Shown here piece after piece: positions 27,767 to 37,887 of a DNA stretch of 64,000 nt. The notes beneath the pieces are model-generated. The model was not told the origin of the DNA, made no database searches, and saw nothing but the letters and a program-made list of their open reading frames with translations. The DNA comes from Corynebacterium yonathiae (GTDB lineage Bacteria; Actinomycetota; Actinomycetes; Mycobacteriales; Mycobacteriaceae): contig NZ_JAKMUZ010000003.1 of assembly GCF_027570195.1 (NCBI RefSeq), forward strand, positions 79,011 to 143,010. The letters run 5' to 3'. Position 1 is the first letter of the stretch, and the number at the start of each line of letters is the position of its first letter. The position numbers and the translations under genes are program-made.

Positions 27767-27943
27767 TTACTTGGAGGACAGGTCGGAAAGACCCTCAAAG
27801 GAAGCGATGGACTTGCCGAACTGTGCATCATCGCCACCCAGGAACAAGTTCAGGAAGTTGGAAACACCGTTGATGATGTCGTTCCAGCCATTCCAGGTGT
27901 CAACGAAGTTGTCCAGGTGGGTGATAACGTCAGAGAGATCTAT
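27767..27943 (-). CDS. porH: PorH-type small porin subunit with an apparent ATA start codon
   Basis: A 58-aa reading frame, (M)DLSDVITHLDNFVDTWNG and so on to GLSDLSSK. C. glutamicum PorH (57 aa) also begins MDLS. The frame has no ATG, GTG or TTG start: the codon before GAT-CTC-TCT is ATA, seven bases after a perfect AGGAG (27951-27955). An in-frame TAG lies ten codons upstream. Ser56 near the C-terminus matches the mycoloylated Ser56 reported for C. glutamicum PorH. Either ATA is used, or the base is a sequencing error or a mutation. The coding pattern itself looks intact. Confidence 0.72.
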   Translation of the reverse strand: MDLSDVITHLDNFVDTWNGWNDIINGVSNFLNLFLGGDDAQFGKSIASFEGLSDLSSK

Positions 27944-28613
27944 GCTTGAACTCCTAAAATAGATCCGAAGCTATCTTGCCCCGGAGGGGTTTGCAGTTTA
28001 CAGACACCCTCAGTGGACGTCACACGAATTATTTCGACACAAGTTCGAACGAAAGCAAGTCAAATTCGCATAAAAATTACGGCGCGCAGGCAACTTGATA
28101 AGGGTGGGTCATATTCTATAGGAGCTATTAAAAACACCTTTTACCCCAGATCAAGGCCTGCTGAACTGGGTTTTCCACCACACACCAAATAGTTAGATGA
28201 ATTAAAACTTAACACTGTAATACTTTTCGGTGTAACCAACGATAGATAGTCCTGAAACCCACCTCGGAAGCGGAAGATTTTTACAAATCTCTACTCTTCA
28301 GCTACCCCTATACGGGGTCTCTGGGACGTATGATTTAGGTATTAAAAGCTGTGGCGGTAATTATTACGCCATCCACCGCAGTAAAGTTCCAAGGCATCCA
28401 TTAACCTGCAGCCCAAATCGAAACCAGCTATGACAAGCATTTTCGGACAGCTTTCTCGCCTGGACGAGGCGTCGCTTTATCGCACCACTCAAGCAAAATT
28501 GTGCAGACACGCCGGAGCGCCCCGCATCATGCGCTCTAAAGCACACAAGCGGGGCGCTTAGAAGGGACTAGGAGGCCCTGAGGGCCGTGTCCTAGATCTT
28601 ATCGGGTCTTTCC
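27944..28613. other. 670-bp intergenic region between porH and groEL2
   Basis: No convincing gene was found; the small minus-strand frames here lack ribosome-binding sites and family-like sequence. It holds the groEL2 downstream hairpins (below) and an AT-rich stretch (28021-28220) that should contain the porH promoter; TATAGAAT on the minus strand at about 28114-28121 is a possible -10 element. A long untranslated leader is expected for abundant porins. C. glutamicum has a small gene (cg3010) in this interval that I cannot see here. Confidence 0.5.
28516..28558 (-). terminator. Inverted repeat downstream of groEL2
   Basis: AGCGCCCCGC (28516-28525) and GCGGGGCGCT (28549-28558) form a perfect 10-bp stem about 55 nt after the groEL2 stop. 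A second compact hairpin (CTAGGA-GGCCCT/GGGCC-TCCTAG, 28568-28595) lies between it and the gene. No T-run follows either, so termination strength is uncertain. Confidence 0.55.
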
Positions 28614-30353
<1,740 letters not shown>

Positions 30354-30377
30354 TCAACCACAACGATGTAGATATAT

Positions 30378-30404
30378 CTGGCACTCGTACTGTGCGAGTG
30401 CTAA
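30378..30404 (-). promoter_or_regulatory. CIRCE element (HrcA operator) upstream of groEL2
   Basis: On the minus strand the site reads TTAGCACTC, nine bases, then GAGTGCCAG. Consensus CIRCE is TTAGCACTC-N9-GAGTGCTAA, so one arm is perfect and the other differs at its two outer-side bases. HrcA repression with heat-shock induction is expected from established knowledge. It lies about 118 nt before the start codon. Confidence 0.88.
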
Positions 30405-30439
30405 CGACCATTCTGGCACTCTCCTACCGCGACTGCAAG

Positions 30440-30469
30440 AAAAAATGGCGCCCCCGCGAAGGGACGCCA
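30440..30469 (-). terminator. Rho-independent terminator after the OPT transporter gene
   Basis: On the minus strand TGGCGTCCC pairs with GGGCGCCA across a TTCGC loop with a small bulge, followed by a run of six Ts. It ends the oligopeptide transporter message before the groEL2 promoter. Confidence 0.8.
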
Positions 30470-30492
30470 CTAGATAAGGAATGGATCAGAAG

Positions 30493-32463
30493 CTAGGAGC
30501 TCTTCACTGTGCGCTTGGTCCAGCGGTAGATAAAGGTCAGCGCGACAATAAAGAGAATCAGGCCAACGACGGTGGCAGAGGCCCCACCTTCAAAGATCTC
30601 GAGTGGACTCTCGCCGCCAGCGGCGGCGATAATACCGGCGTTGACCACGCCAAAGAGGGACTCACCCACGATCAGGCCAGTGGCCAGCAAGGTGCCCATA
30701 CGCTTGGCAAACTCGGGGCGGACCTGCTTCGCGGCCCACTTATCGTAGAAGGTTCCCAAGATAGCGCCGATGGGGATAACGATGGTCAGTGCGGCCGGTA
30801 GGTACATACCCATGCCAGCGGCCAGCGGGGACAACGAGTACTTATTGGTGAACTTGCGCAGGAGTTCGTCAATAATAATAAGGACAGCACCAATCGCCAT
30901 GCCGATAAAGATGAGGTTCCAATCCAGCGAACTGTCAAAGATGCCGGAAGCAACCGAAGACATCAGGGCGGCCTGCGGGGCGGCCAAGGCATCTTCGCCG
31001 GCGCCTTCCATTCCTTGAAAACCAAAGCCATGGAGCATGACCTGCAGAATCGGCGGAATAACTAGGGAGCCGAAAACGACGCCGATAATGAGCGCCACCT
31101 GCTGTTTCCACGGAGTTGCACCGACGAGCTGACCGGTCTTGAGATCCTGCAGGTTGTCATTGGAAATGGTGGCGATGCCAAAGACAATGGCCGCGGTAAA
31201 GAGCGTGTAGGCCACCAAGGACAAAGGATCAGCGCTGGTGCCGCGGGTAACGGCGGCAATGATCAAAGAGGCCGCAAGCACGGCGATGATGCCGATGGAA
31301 GAAATCGGCGAGTTAGATGCACCAATCAGGCCGGCCATGTAGCCGCAGACGGAGGCGATAATGAGGCCCACCAAGAGGGTAAAGAGGACGGAGACGGTAA
31401 TGAGCGCGGCCATGTGGTCGTGAATATCGGTACCGCGGACGAAGTCCCATAAAAGCAGCGCGATGGGCACCATGAGCGCCACGATGGTGGTGGCGACATA
31501 GGGGAAAGGAATATCGCGTTCGGTGACATCCACTGCGGAGCCGGACTTGCGGGCGCGGGAAGAAGCTAGGGACTGGCGGATGCCCACAGCAATGGGCCCG
31601 GCAATTTTCAGCAAGGTCCAAATAGCGGCAATGGCCATGGTGCCTACGCCGATGAAGCGGATGTCATCGGAGAAGGTGGTATCGACGACGTCGGCAAGCG
31701 CGGTGGCGCCCGTGACATCACCGGCGGTGAAAATAGGCAGCAAAATGAAGTAGGAAATCACAACGCCAACCAGCATGGCAATGCCCACCGGCAGGCCTAC
31801 TAGGTGGCCCACGCCAATGAGGGCGGTAGACAGGCTCGTGCCCAGGGTGGTCGCACCGGCACCGAGCTTGAAATAGGCGGTGGCCTCGGAGGCTGCGGCC
31901 TTCATTGCGGTCAGCAGCGCCATCACGGCCGAGGTAATGCCGCCGGCGACGATAACCCGCAAGCCCTTGGCATTTTCTTCCTGGCTGTTATCGGAAGCAT
32001 TTTCATCGCCGACCTTGAGGACCTCAGCCGCGGCCACGCCCTCCGGGTAGGGCAGATCGGAACCGGTGACCAAGGCACGACGCAACGGGATGGAATACAT
32101 CACGCCCAGCACGCCGCCGATGATGCACACGCCGGCCGTCTGCAGGAAGCCAAAGCCCTGCCAGTACCCCACCATAACCAAACCGGGAAAGACGAAAATG
32201 ATGGCGGATAAGGTGCCCGCGGCAGAGGCAATAGTCTGCACAATGTTGTTTTCTTTAATGTTGTGGCCCTTGAACCGGCGCAGCACCGCCATGGAAATCA
32301 CGGCGGCCGGGATGGAGGTAGCAAAGGTCAAGCCCACCTTCAGGCCTAGGTAAACGTTGGCAGCGGTGAAGATGAGGGTAATCAGGCCACCGACGAGGAT
32401 GCCGCGCAGAGTCAGCTCGGGCAGGGAGGCCTTGGAACCTGCGGCGGAAGTTACGTTCGCCAT
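30493..32463 (-). CDS. OPT family oligopeptide transporter
   Basis: A 656-aa polytopic membrane protein with about 14-16 hydrophobic segments. The N-terminal ELTLRGILVGGLITLIFTAANVYLGLKVGLTFATSIPAAVISMAVL (in parts) is the OPT superfamily signature region, and the NNIVQTIASAAGTL motif follows. OPT proteins import oligopeptides or metal chelates with protons. It stands alone on the minus strand, divergent from an M20 dipeptidase across 227 bp, which suggests peptide uptake followed by hydrolysis. Confidence 0.92.
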   Translation of the reverse strand: MANVTSAAGSKASLPELTLRGILVGGLITLIFTAANVYLGLKVGLTFATSIPAAVISMAVLRRFKGHNIKENNIVQTIASAAGTLSAIIFVFPGLVMVGYWQGFGFLQTAGVCIIGGVLGVMYSIPLRRALVTGSDLPYPEGVAAAEVLKVGDENASDNSQEENAKGLRVIVAGGITSAVMALLTAMKAAASEATAYFKLGAGATTLGTSLSTALIGVGHLVGLPVGIAMLVGVVISYFILLPIFTAGDVTGATALADVVDTTFSDDIRFIGVGTMAIAAIWTLLKIAGPIAVGIRQSLASSRARKSGSAVDVTERDIPFPYVATTIVALMVPIALLLWDFVRGTDIHDHMAALITVSVLFTLLVGLIIASVCGYMAGLIGASNSPISSIGIIAVLAASLIIAAVTRGTSADPLSLVAYTLFTAAIVFGIATISNDNLQDLKTGQLVGATPWKQQVALIIGVVFGSLVIPPILQVMLHGFGFQGMEGAGEDALAAPQAALMSSVASGIFDSSLDWNLIFIGMAIGAVLIIIDELLRKFTNKYSLSPLAAGMGMYLPAALTIVIPIGAILGTFYDKWAAKQVRPEFAKRMGTLLATGLIVGESLFGVVNAGIIAAAGGESPLEIFEGGASATVVGLILFIVALTFIYRWTKRTVKSS

Positions 32464-32690
32464 GCCAGGTCCTTTCTATTCTCGGCTATGAAAGTTTCTT
32501 GTTTCACCCACGCAGCGGGCCGCAGCCAGCCAGGTCCGTTTCTGCCTGTTTGGCGCCGGTTTCATTCCCGGATTGGGTTCGAACGGACAGAATCCGCACA
32601 GGGTGGAATGAATAAATTTTAGTTCACCACCCCAGCGTTTTCCTATTCCGGTTGCTCTATAGCTTGGGGCGGGCGGGTACCGTAGAGACC

Positions 32691-34058
32691 ATGACTGCAC
32701 TTACTGAAAGCATCCGCAACGACCGCGAGACCATTTTCCGCCAGCTCAGCGAGCTCGTGGCCTTCAACTCCGTCCACGACGAGGAGAGCTTGGAGGAGCA
32801 GACCAAAGGCGCAAGCCAGTGGGTTAAATCCGCTTTGGAAGAGGCCGGGGTTAGCGTCGAGACCATCACCACCGCCGATGGCTCCACCGCCATCTTGGGC
32901 GAGCGCAAGGGTGATGAGGGTGCCAAGACGGTTCTACTTTACTCCCACTATGACGTGGTGCCGGCCGGCAACCGCGAGGCTTGGGAGTCCGATCCATTTA
33001 CCCTTACCGAGCGCGAGGCCGCCGATGGCTCCACCCGCTGGTATGGCCGCGGCGCCGCAGATTGCAAGGGCAATGTGGCCATGCACCTGGCCGCCCTGCG
33101 CGCAGTGGACCATAACGGCGGCACCAAGGTCAATCTGAAGTACCTCATCGAGGGCTCTGAGGAGCGCGGCGGCGAGGGCCTGTCCCAGCTGATCAAGGAC
33201 CGCCCGGAGCTTTTTGCTGCCGACGCCATCCTCATCGCCGATGCCGGCAACGCCGCCGTGGGCCAGCCCACCTTGACCACTTCTCTTCGCGGCGGCGCGC
33301 AGATTGGCGTGCAGGTTGATACCTTGGCTTCCGCTGTTCACTCCGGTCAGTTCGGCGGCGCGGCCCCGGACGCCGCCAAGGCCCTGATGCGCGCCATCGA
33401 CTCCCTGTCCGATGAGTATGGCCGCACCGTTATTGACGGCGTAGAGACCACCGCCGAGTGGTCCGGCCAGGAATACTCGGCCGAGGCTTTCCGCGCCGAT
33501 GCACAGCTTCTGGAAGGCACCAAGATCATGGGCGAGGATGACCCAGCCGGCCCCACCCCGGTGGCCAATATGGTCTGGTCCCGCCCAGCCATTACCGTGA
33601 CCGGCTTTACCTCTACCCCGGTTGCAGAAGCAGTCAACGCCGTGCCCGCCACAGCTTTAGCGCAGCTCAATCTGCGCGTGCCGGCCGGTGCCGATGCCGC
33701 TGCGATTGCCGACGCCGTGTGTGAGCACCTCCGCTCCCACACCCCATGGGGTGCCCAGGTCAAGGCCGAAGTGCTCGAGTCCAATGCCGGCTTTGCCACC
33801 GATCCGAAAAAGCCCGCCGCTGCCTTGCTGGGCGAGTGCCTTTCCGAGGCCTACGGCTCGGAAACCGCCGCACAGGGTATGGGTGGCTCTATCCCGCTGA
33901 CCACCGAGCTACAAGAAGCTCACCCGAGCGCAGAGATCGCCCTTTATGGCGTGGAGGAGCCAAAGTGCACCATCCACTCTGCTAATGAGTCCGTCGACCC
34001 CACCGAGATTGAAAACATCGCCGCCGCGGAAGCACTCTTCTTGCAGCGCTACGCCTAA
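32691..34058 (+). CDS. M20 family dipeptidase
   Basis: A 455-aa zinc peptidase. ATG 32691 (MTALTESIRNDRETIFRQL) is the likely start; an upstream in-frame codon at 32652 falls in promoter sequence. Metal ligands and catalytic residues are seen in LYSHYDVVPAG (His, Asp), YGRGAADCKGNVAMH (Asp), EGSEERGGEGL (Glu-Glu) and ADAGN, with the C-terminal His in the CTIHSANE segment. It would cleave dipeptides in the cytosol. A strong terminator follows. Confidence 0.92.
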   Translation: MTALTESIRNDRETIFRQLSELVAFNSVHDEESLEEQTKGASQWVKSALEEAGVSVETITTADGSTAILGERKGDEGAKTVLLYSHYDVVPAGNREAWESDPFTLTEREAADGSTRWYGRGAADCKGNVAMHLAALRAVDHNGGTKVNLKYLIEGSEERGGEGLSQLIKDRPELFAADAILIADAGNAAVGQPTLTTSLRGGAQIGVQVDTLASAVHSGQFGGAAPDAAKALMRAIDSLSDEYGRTVIDGVETTAEWSGQEYSAEAFRADAQLLEGTKIMGEDDPAGPTPVANMVWSRPAITVTGFTSTPVAEAVNAVPATALAQLNLRVPAGADAAAIADAVCEHLRSHTPWGAQVKAEVLESNAGFATDPKKPAAALLGECLSEAYGSETAAQGMGGSIPLTTELQEAHPSAEIALYGVEEPKCTIHSANESVDPTEIENIAAAEALFLQRYA

Positions 34059-34110
34059 AGGCTCGCTTCTGCTAGCTGCCGCGGCCACTATGATCTAGTG
34101 GCTCACCCCA

Positions 34111-34150
34111 ACCCCGCATCCCACGCCACTGGGATGCGGGGTTTCCTTCT
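34111..34150 (+). terminator. Rho-independent terminator after the M20 dipeptidase
   Basis: ACCCCGCATCCC (34111-34122) and GGGATGCGGGGTT (34131-34143) form a 12-bp GC-rich stem with an eight-base loop, followed by TTCCTTCT. It separates the dipeptidase from the antiporter operon. Confidence 0.85.
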
Positions 34151-34404
34151 GCCCTAAAATACTGCAAACTAGCGGCATATAATACAGCGCATAAAATTAT
34201 TCCTTTCGATGCCGTGGAAAAACCGGTAAAGTGGCAAAAAGTTAGCCCCGCGCTCGGCCATGTTGCTTGCACTGTGCCGCCGCGGTGTACTCAGCGGCGC
34301 GCGGCCTGTGAATGTTCTCGCCTCTCATCAGTTGTGGCGCTCGTGGTATTCGCGGCAGCGGGGCACGGGAACGCGACACAACCATAAGGAGCGCAGTAAC
34401 CAAC
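34151..34404 (+). promoter_or_regulatory. Promoter and long leader of the mnh antiporter operon
   Basis: With the preceding terminator this makes a 346-bp gap without a gene. It contains a perfect TATAAT at 34178-34183 but no good -35 box, predicting a leader of roughly 210 nt before the GTG start. Within the leader, GCCGC...GCGGC-type arms at about 34276-34306 can form a GC-rich hairpin. An AAGGAG at 34386-34391 lies 13 nt before the GTG. A cation-responsive riboswitch or attenuator is possible, but I recognise no known motif. Confidence 0.4.
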
Positions 34405-37386
34405 GTGCTAATACTTTTGGGTGCCCTCATCGCCGCGACCGTGACCGCACCGCTACTAATCATGCGGATGGGGCGCCCGGCTTTTGGAATTTTGGCACTG
34501 GTCCCCGGCGCAGGGTTTGTGTGGACGCTCATTCACTTCCTGCGCGGCACTTTCAATGACAACGGTGAGATCCAGCACACCGTGGAATGGATGCCGTCTG
34601 CCAACCTCAGCTTTGATCTCCGCTTAGACGGATTAGGCGCGCTGTTTAGCCTCATCATCCTGGGCATGGGCGCGCTGGTGTTGGTGTATTGCTGGGGCTA
34701 TTTCGACGGCACTCGGCGCCGCCTAGCCATGTTCGCCGCGCAGATGGTGGGCTTTGCCACCGCCATGTTTGGCTTGGTGGCCGCGGATAATTTCCTGCTG
34801 ATGTACGTGTTCTGGGAGATTACCTCCCTGCTGTCTTATCTCTTGGTCAGCTACTACGCAGAGCGCGCCTCTTCTCGCCGCGCCGCGCAGCAGGCGCTTA
34901 TGGTCACCGTCTTGGGCGGGCTTTCTATGCTCATGGGCATTATTTTGCTGGGACGCCAAACCGGCGCGTGGACCTTTAGCGATATCGCAGCCTATGAGAA
35001 TTTTGCGCAAACCCCCTATGTCACGGTAGCCATCGTGCTCATTTTGGCGGGCGCGCTGACTAAATCCGCAATCGCTCCGGCGCACTTCTGGCTACCTGGT
35101 GCCATGGCGGCGCCGACACCGGTCTCTGCCTACCTGCACTCCGCTGCGATGGTTAAGGCAGGTATTTATCTAGTCGCGCGGCTGGCGCCGTCCATGTATG
35201 AAGTCGCCACCTGGCACGTGGTGGTTATCTCCCTCGGCGCATTTACCATGCTGCTCGGCGGTTGGATGGCGCTCAAGCAGCGCGACCTCAAGCTGGTTTT
35301 GGCCTATGGCACCGTCTCCCAATTGGGCTTTATCACCTCCATTGCAGCCGTGGGGTCGCGAGAGGCCATGCAAGCCGGCCTCGCGCTAACCTTTGCGCAC
35401 TCCCTGTTTAAGGCGGCGCTGTTTATGGTCGTCGGCGCTATCGACCACTGCTCGGGAACAAGAGACATCAGCAAGCTTTCCGGCTTGGGGCGCAAAGAGC
35501 CTTTCCTTTTTGGTATTGCCATCATCTCCGGCCTATCTATGGCCGGCGTCCCACCGCTGTTCGGCTTCGTGGCCAAGGAAGCCGTGCTGGAAGCCACCAT
35601 GCACGAAGAGCTCCTGGCCGGAATGCCGCGCAATATGATGCTCGTGGCCTATGTCCTCGGTTCCATCCTCACCATGGCCTATACCCTGCGCTTTTTGTGG
35701 GGCGCCTTCGCCACCAAGCAGGAAATTAATGGTGCGGAGCCAGCAGAGGCCGTCGCCAAGATGCATCCCGTCACGATAGGATTGTGGCTCTCCCCTGCCC
35801 TGCTCACCGCCCTAACCGTGGCACTTGGCGTGTTCCCCAAGCCACTCTCCGCGGCCATTGACCAGCACCTCAACTCCACTTTCGGCCCAAAGGAGCATAG
35901 CGAGCTAGCCCTGTGGCATGGACTTACCGTGGCACTTGGTCTCTCGGTACTCATCATTGTGGGCGGTATCGTGCTGCACTGGCAACGCCAGACCTTGGTC
36001 AAGTGGCAATTCGCCTATCCCGCGCTGGGCAATGCGGATGATGCCTATGATTCGGTCATCGCTCATCTGCGCCAGCTCTCTCTGCGCACGACGGCAAGCA
36101 CGCAGCGTGGCTCCCTGCAGCTGAACTTGACCGTCATCTTTGCAACGCTGATGCTGCTGCCGCTAGCTATGCTCATCAAGGGCGATCTCACCGATATCCG
36201 GATGATTGTGGCGGAAAATCCCTGGCAGATAGTGGCCGCCTTCATCATCATGGTGGCCGCGGTGGCCGCCACGGTCACCGATAACCGCCTGTCCGCCGTC
36301 ATCATCGTTGGTGTAACAGGCTATACGCTCGCGTTTATCTTTGCGCTACACGGTGCACCAGACCTAGCACTGACCCAGCTGCTCACTGAGACCATCGTGA
36401 TGGTTCTTTTCATGCTGGTCTTGCGCCGCATGCCGGCCTCCACCGAGTGGAAGCAAGATCCCAAGATGGGGCGCCTGCGCGCCTGGCTTTCCGTGGGCGC
36501 CGGCCTCACAGTCACCGTGGTAGCGATGTTTGCTATTAACGCGCGCCAATCTAAACCCATCTCCGTGTTCATGCCGGATCTGGCCAAGGAGATCGGACAC
36601 GGCGCCAATACCGTCAACGTCTTGCTAGTGGATCTGCGCGCGTGGGATACCTTCGGCGAAATTACGGTCATCATCGTTGCCGCACTGGGCGTGGTCTCGC
36701 TGATTTACCGCACCCAATCCTTCGGCCGCCAAAGCCGGCGCCCCACCCTGCGGGTTACCGGCCGGCGCTGGCTGGCCGCCGGGGTGGAATCTGAGAAGGC
36801 CCTCAACCGCTCGCTGATGATTGACGTTTCCACCCGCGTGCTCTTCCCGTCCATGGTCGCGCTGTCCTTCTACTTTTTCTTCGCCGGCCACAACGCCCCG
36901 GGTGGCGGCTTTGCCGGCGGTCTCGTCGCTGCGCTGGCGCTCATTCTGCGCTACCTAGCCGGCGGGCGCGCGGAGCTGGAAGAGACCCTGCCCATCGACG
37001 CCGGCCGCACCATGGGTACCGGCCTCTTCCTGTCCGCTCTGGCCGCGGTGACCCCCATGTTCTTTGGGCACCCGCCGCTTACCAGCGGATACACCTCGCC
37101 GGAGATACCGCTCATCGGCAAGGTATCCCTACCTTCGGCTTTGGTCTTTGACGCCGGCGTCTACCTCATCGTCGTGGGGCTTACGCTCTATATCCTGAAT
37201 TCCTTGGGTGCCAAGCTGGACGAGGAAGAGGATATGCGTAAGCAACGCGCCCGCGACCGCGCCCGCTCGCTGGCCCGGCAGCAACGCCAACGCACCGCCA
37301 AACAGAAGGCACAACGGGCCCAACGCAAAGAAAAGAAACAAGCCGCCACCACAAGCACAGCTACTACGACCGGAGAGGAGAAATAA
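34405..37386 (+). CDS. mnhA: Na+/H+ antiporter subunit A with fused subunit B domain (MnhA/MrpA)
   Basis: A 993-aa membrane protein starting with GTG (LILLGALIAATVTAP). The NuoL/ND5-like core spans about residues 1-530, with YVFWEITSLLSYLLVSYY and KSAIAPAHFWLPGAMAAPTPVSAYLHSAAMVKAG (in parts), including the conserved Lys and His of antiporter-like subunits. The C-terminal region has a DUF4040/MnhB-like domain (LFPSMVALSFYFFFAGHNAPGGGF in parts), so A and B are fused and no separate mnhB exists here. A charged Arg/Lys/Gln tail ends the protein. First gene of the six-gene operon. Confidence 0.94.
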   Translation: MLILLGALIAATVTAPLLIMRMGRPAFGILALVPGAGFVWTLIHFLRGTFNDNGEIQHTVEWMPSANLSFDLRLDGLGALFSLIILGMGALVLVYCWGYFDGTRRRLAMFAAQMVGFATAMFGLVAADNFLLMYVFWEITSLLSYLLVSYYAERASSRRAAQQALMVTVLGGLSMLMGIILLGRQTGAWTFSDIAAYENFAQTPYVTVAIVLILAGALTKSAIAPAHFWLPGAMAAPTPVSAYLHSAAMVKAGIYLVARLAPSMYEVATWHVVVISLGAFTMLLGGWMALKQRDLKLVLAYGTVSQLGFITSIAAVGSREAMQAGLALTFAHSLFKAALFMVVGAIDHCSGTRDISKLSGLGRKEPFLFGIAIISGLSMAGVPPLFGFVAKEAVLEATMHEELLAGMPRNMMLVAYVLGSILTMAYTLRFLWGAFATKQEINGAEPAEAVAKMHPVTIGLWLSPALLTALTVALGVFPKPLSAAIDQHLNSTFGPKEHSELALWHGLTVALGLSVLIIVGGIVLHWQRQTLVKWQFAYPALGNADDAYDSVIAHLRQLSLRTTASTQRGSLQLNLTVIFATLMLLPLAMLIKGDLTDIRMIVAENPWQIVAAFIIMVAAVAATVTDNRLSAVIIVGVTGYTLAFIFALHGAPDLALTQLLTETIVMVLFMLVLRRMPASTEWKQDPKMGRLRAWLSVGAGLTVTVVAMFAINARQSKPISVFMPDLAKEIGHGANTVNVLLVDLRAWDTFGEITVIIVAALGVVSLIYRTQSFGRQSRRPTLRVTGRRWLAAGVESEKALNRSLMIDVSTRVLFPSMVALSFYFFFAGHNAPGGGFAGGLVAALALILRYLAGGRAELEETLPIDAGRTMGTGLFLSALAAVTPMFFGHPPLTSGYTSPEIPLIGKVSLPSALVFDAGVYLIVVGLTLYILNSLGAKLDEEEDMRKQRARDRARSLARQQRQRTAKQKAQRAQRKEKKQAATTSTATTTGEEK

Positions 37387-37887
37387 ATGGAAGCCAACCT
37401 CTTCCTCCTTCTGGCCGCCGGCGTGCTCGTCGCAGCAGGCGTCTACCTGCTGCTCGACCGCGCCATGACCAAGATGCTGCTGGGCTTGTTGCTTCTAGGC
37501 AATGGAGCCAACCTCTTTCTGCTGCAGTCCGGCGGCTCGGCCGGTTCCCCTCCCATCGATGGCCGCGAGTCGGAGCCTTTCGGCGCCGAAATTGCAGATC
37601 CACTGGCACAGGCGATGATCCTTACCGCCATCGTCATCTCCATGGCGCTAACGGCCTTCATCCTTACCCTGGCCTACCGCCAGTACCGCTACCGTACGGA
37701 CGATGTCATTGAAGATGACGCGGAAGATACCGCTATTGCCGCCAAGGCTGCGCGCCCCGGTAATGCGGCCGCTAGCCCGGACCACGATGCCTCCAATGAT
37801 CCAACTACGGGCCGCGCCACCAAGCAAGGCGATAACTTCGGCCCCGCATCCTTCGAGGAACCGGTAAAGGGGGCCCACGATGAGTGA
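37387..37887 (+). CDS. mnhC: Na+/H+ antiporter subunit C (MnhC/MrpC)
   Basis: A 166-aa NuoK-like subunit with three membrane helices (about residues 4-22, 29-48 and 73-95) containing GVYLLLDRAMTKMLLGLLLLGNGANLFLL (in parts) and AQAMILTAIVISMALTAFIL. The hydrophilic C-terminal 60 residues are an acidic low-complexity tail longer than in the Bacillus protein. It begins directly after the mnhA stop and overlaps mnhD by 8 nt. Confidence 0.93.
   Translation: MEANLFLLLAAGVLVAAGVYLLLDRAMTKMLLGLLLLGNGANLFLLQSGGSAGSPPIDGRESEPFGAEIADPLAQAMILTAIVISMALTAFILTLAYRQYRYRTDDVIEDDAEDTAIAAKAARPGNAAASPDHDASNDPTTGRATKQGDNFGPASFEEPVKGAHDE

Noticed and set aside
28364..28546. 60-aa minus-strand frame between porH and groEL2
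   Set aside because: It lies over the groEL2 downstream inverted repeat, has no ribosome-binding site and no family-like sequence; not reported as a gene.
34260..34559. Small ORF in the mnh leader
   Set aside because: Overlaps the mnhA start in another frame and shows no protein-like sequence; treated as leader.
36321..36674. Minus-strand frames within mnhA
   Set aside because: Shadows of a long membrane-protein gene; no independent support.
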